From QQUD01 sp039029915 (GTDB lineage: Bacteria > Chloroflexota > Anaerolineae > Promineifilales > Promineifilaceae): DNA of 26,484 bases. The notes under the pieces were generated by a model. That model searched no databases and was not told the origin of the DNA. It saw only the letters and a program-made list of their open reading frames with translations. The first letter of the stretch is position 1; every line of letters begins with the position of its first letter. The position numbers and the translations under genes were made by a program. The stretch is from contig JBCCFD010000051.1 in NCBI GenBank assembly GCA_039029915.1, forward strand, positions 1 through 26,484. Direction: 5' to 3'. This document shows, piece after piece, positions 24,011 through 26,484 of this stretch.

Positions 24011-26484
24011 ATGGACTCTAATTCTGGGGAACAAAAAATCGGCCGTTATACAATTCTCTCCCACCTAGACAGCGGTGGTATGGGAGATGTGTACAAAGCG
24101 TTTGACCCCGATTTCAACAGAACGGTTGCATTAAAGCAGCTTCCTGCCCTGCTATCTACCAATGAGTTAAAGAGAAAGCGATTTAAACGTGAACTGCAAA
24201 CAATTGCCAATCTAGAGCATGACGCAATTATTCCCGTTTACGATACTGGGAATGATGGGAACATTCATTATTTTGTGATGAAATTTATGGCTGGGGGCAC
24301 TCTTACCACAAGGATTGAAGAGAGGACATTAACGTTAAATGATATTAAGGGGATTTTCAGGCGGATTGGGCCAGCATTAGACAAAGCACACAGTCGAGGC
24401 GTTTTTCATCGTGATCTAAAACCAAGCAATATTTTATTTGATGAGGATAACAAGGCCTATATTTCGGACTTTGGTATCGCCAAAGTTGATGATGCAAATG
24501 CGAAACTATCTGCGACGAAAAGCGTCATCGGTACGCCACAATATATGTCGCCCGAACAGTGCCAAAGCCAAATAATCACACCCCAATCAGATGTCTATTC
24601 TCTAGGCATTATTTTATTTGAAATGATATCGGGCCATTTGCCGTTTGAGTGTAGCAACACACTTGAATGGATGATTGCTCATGTCGATAAGATGCCTTTT
24701 CTGCTTGAAAAGTATCGCAATGATATCCCCAATGAATTAGAGGAGATTGTAGCAAAAGCACTTGAAAAAGACCCCCAAAACCGATTCCAATCTGTTGGTG
24801 CTTTAGTCGCAGCACTAGAGAAAGTTTCATTCTTATCAATTGATGGAGACCTTAATTTTGGCAAGCAGCAAAAAGAAAGTCCAATCACAAAAGAGACGGT
24901 TACGAATGCAGGTGATGAAAAACGGCCGTTTTTCACCAACATCCCACCGTGGCTAATCTTTACGGGCATCACGGTTGTCCTTGGTTTGCTCATCCTCGGG
25001 TCTCGGCCCGATTTTCGAGCCGGATTTTTCCCACAGCCCACCCCATCCTCAACTCAGACGGCATCTCCAACCAGCACCAGCACCAACACGCCCCAGCCCA
25101 CAATGACGCCCGAAGCACCAACGGCCGTTCCCCCACCGGAAGGGTTCGTAAATGTTTTAAAATTTGACCCGTCAGCCATTTTCCAGATTGATGATGGGCC
25201 ACTGCAGCGCATCACCTCCAACGAACAGCTCAGCGTGCCATCAACTACTGAAACGCTCCATATTGAATCAAATGCAGGCATTCTTGAGCTACAGCTTTCA
25301 GACCGAACCCGCCTTTTTCTAGATCAAAACAGCACGATTGAAATTCTAGAGATTCAGTCAGATGAATCAGAACTTGAGACTCGCATTATTATTGAATCTG
25401 GATTAGTGGCCGTGATCAATGAAAACACGGCCGTTACTGTCCAAACCCCAGCTGACATTCGAGCCTCTCTTTATCGCGGGTTGATTGAAGTCAATGAAGA
25501 AAATAGCAGCACCATTCGAATCACCATCGACTGTATTGAACAAACCTGCACCGTTATCAACAGTGACGAAACAGGTCAAACGCTTGAACAGGGAGAAGCT
25601 GTTCAATTTAATACAAATGGCGAAGAGACCACAACCCAAGGCGCCCGCTATGCACTCTATAACGGCCTCATTGCGGGGCTTGTAATCACACCAACCCCAA
25701 CACCCACCCAAACATCTAGCCCCACCCCAACTGTACCCCCATCACCAACCCCATTCGGCTCAACGGCCGTTGACATCGGTTTTTCGGTCAATCAGCAGCC
25801 AATCGAGGCAATTAAATTTGGTAATGGGCCAGTCAATCTACTTTTCATTGGTGGCATTCATTCTGGGCTGGCGCCCAGCACGGTGACGTTAGCTGAGCAA
25901 CTAATCGCTTATTTTGAAGATAATCCCCAAGAAATCCCCAAAAACGTCACGCTACACATTATCCCCGACCTCAATCCAGATAGCCCAAATGCAACTGGGG
26001 AACGAGACGGCCGTTACAATGCCAATGGGGTCGATTTGAACCGAAACTGGGGCTGCGACCATGTGGAAGACCCAATCATCGGGGGTGATGTTGTACCCGG
26101 CAAGGGTGGACCAGAAGCTTTTTCTGAACCTGAAACAATAGCTTTGCGTGATTATATTTTGGAAATTGAGCCAGCTTCGATCGTGTTTTGGATGGCCCGC
26201 TCACAAGACGGGGCTATTTCTCCCGGTGGCTGCGGTGACGCAACGGCCGTTTCTGACAACCTCGCTGCGATTTATAGCGAAGCCACAAGTTACATTTATG
26301 AACCAGATTACGAGGGCGCGGTCGGTTTTACTATTCACGGTGACGCCATGAACTATCTAGATAGTCAGGGCTTCCCGGCGATTGCTGTTCTGCTCCGAGA
26401 CTTTGTTGAACCTGATTTCCAAAGAAACTTGATGGCAGTTCGAGCGGTGCTTCAAAATTATCAATACGGCTATTTTGACGAAAC
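24011..26484 (+). CDS. Membrane Ser/Thr protein kinase with FecR-like and degenerate M14 carboxypeptidase-like outer domains (3' end beyond window)
   Basis: The frame stays open for 824 codons to the window end. Residues 12-270 are a complete PknB-type kinase: glycine loop SGGMGDV (21-27), Lys42 (VALK), HRDLKPSN (133-140, Asp135), DFG (153-155), GTPQYMSPEQ and SDVYSLG. A single membrane helix spans about 313-331. After a Thr/Pro-rich linker (341-376), residues about 380-540 match a FecR-like beta domain (LELQLSDRTRLFLDQNSTIE, LIEVNEENSS, LEQGEAVQF). After a second TP-rich linker (558-582) comes an M14 carboxypeptidase-like domain (about 587 to the end). Its fold markers GGIHSG, GVDLNRNWGCDH and SPGGCG are clear, but active residues are lost. 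His617 remains, Leu620 replaces the zinc Glu, Arg730 sits where the zinc His is expected, and Leu794 where the catalytic Glu is expected. So the outer part is probably a ligand-binding pseudo-enzyme, possibly for peptide or cell-wall fragments. No usual ribosome binding site is present. Confidence 0.93.
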   Translation, partial: MDSNSGEQKIGRYTILSHLDSGGMGDVYKAFDPDFNRTVALKQLPALLSTNELKRKRFKRELQTIANLEHDAIIPVYDTGNDGNIHYFVMKFMAGGTLTTRIEERTLTLNDIKGIFRRIGPALDKAHSRGVFHRDLKPSNILFDEDNKAYISDFGIAKVDDANAKLSATKSVIGTPQYMSPEQCQSQIITPQSDVYSLGIILFEMISGHLPFECSNTLEWMIAHVDKMPFLLEKYRNDIPNELEEIVAKALEKDPQNRFQSVGALVAALEKVSFLSIDGDLNFGKQQKESPITKETVTNAGDEKRPFFTNIPPWLIFTGITVVLGLLILGSRPDFRAGFFPQPTPSSTQTASPTSTSTNTPQPTMTPEAPTAVPPPEGFVNVLKFDPSAIFQIDDGPLQRITSNEQLSVPSTTETLHIESNAGILELQLSDRTRLFLDQNSTIEILEIQSDESELETRIIIESGLVAVINENTAVTVQTPADIRASLYRGLIEVNEENSSTIRITIDCIEQTCTVINSDETGQTLEQGEAVQFNTNGEETTTQGARYALYNGLIAGLVITPTPTPTQTSSPTPTVPPSPTPFGSTAVDIGFSVNQQPIEAIKFGNGPVNLLFIGGIHSGLAPSTVTLAEQLIAYFEDNPQEIPKNVTLHIIPDLNPDSPNATGERDGRYNANGVDLNRNWGCDHVEDPIIGGDVVPGKGGPEAFSEPETIALRDYILEIEPASIVFWMARSQDGAISPGGCGDATAVSDNLAAIYSEATSYIYEPDYEGAVGFTIHGDAMNYLDSQGFPAIAVLLRDFVEPDFQRNLMAVRAVLQNYQYGYFDE

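Larger units (their letters stand above)
124..26250. repeat. Dispersed palindrome ACGGCCGT (often AACGGCCGTT), about 32 copies
   Basis: By eye I count about 32 exact ACGGCCGT copies and some ten further CGGCCG variants (for example 2087, 3503, 7188, 15417, 19553). For base composition near equal, well under one exact 8-mer would be expected in this length. Most copies lie in coding sequence and read ACG GCC GT(N), Thr-Ala-Val, regardless of protein family; others read Asn-Gly-Arg. This looks like DNA-level rather than protein-level selection, comparable in pattern to HIP1 (GCGATCGC) in cyanobacteria. Confidence 0.85.

Noticed and set aside
25403..25711. Minus-strand open frame within the kinase gene
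   Set aside because: It is a shadow of the continuous 824-codon plus-strand frame, whose domains are clear throughout.

Overview
The window most resembles a chromosome segment from a filamentous or sludge-type Chloroflexota (Anaerolineae/Ardenticatenia-like). This is inferred from protein style: a lipoprotein with a Pro/Thr/Glu spacer, a secreted protein ending in YLPLIFRP, and a membrane Ser/Thr kinase with TP-rich linkers. The most pervasive DNA signal is a palindrome centred on ACGGCCGT. I counted about 32 copies by eye. They lie mostly inside genes and usually read Thr-Ala-Val, which recalls the HIP1 octamer of cyanobacteria.

Layout. Positions 1-233 look like the right edge of an integrated element: an ORF remnant runs into the 3' half of a tRNA-Val(GAC), followed by a terminator at 241-262. 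Next come a SirB1-like protein (minus strand), a two-gene heterodimeric ABC exporter (plus), a small repeat-rich gap (5083-5190), a minus-strand pair made of a two-TM protein of unknown function and an AspT/YidE-like transporter, and a histone-deacetylase-family amidohydrolase (minus). A miniature transposable element with 5-bp target duplications sits at 8749-8831, followed by a zinc-ribbon membrane protein. A complete de novo NAD operon, nadC-nadA-nadB (9897-13399), has candidate repressor palindromes upstream and a strong terminator downstream.

The second half holds a secreted vanadium-haloperoxidase-family lipoprotein, a small PUA-like protein, and a NarX/NarL-type two-component pair (minus). 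Divergent from that pair is a KefB-like cation:proton antiporter. Then come a secreted SGNH-like protein with Asp-Pro-Pro repeats and a quinone-oxidoreductase-like dehydrogenase (both minus).

The right end is the most interesting part. A NERD nuclease-like domain fused to an FHA domain (22840-23880) is followed on the same strand by a Ser/Thr kinase (24011 to the window end). The kinase's outer part joins a FecR-like domain to an M14 carboxypeptidase-like domain that has lost most catalytic and zinc residues. I propose a phospho-signalling module: a pseudo-enzyme receptor kinase outside and at the membrane, and a phosphothreonine-reading nuclease-like effector inside. This link is inference from gene order and domain content.
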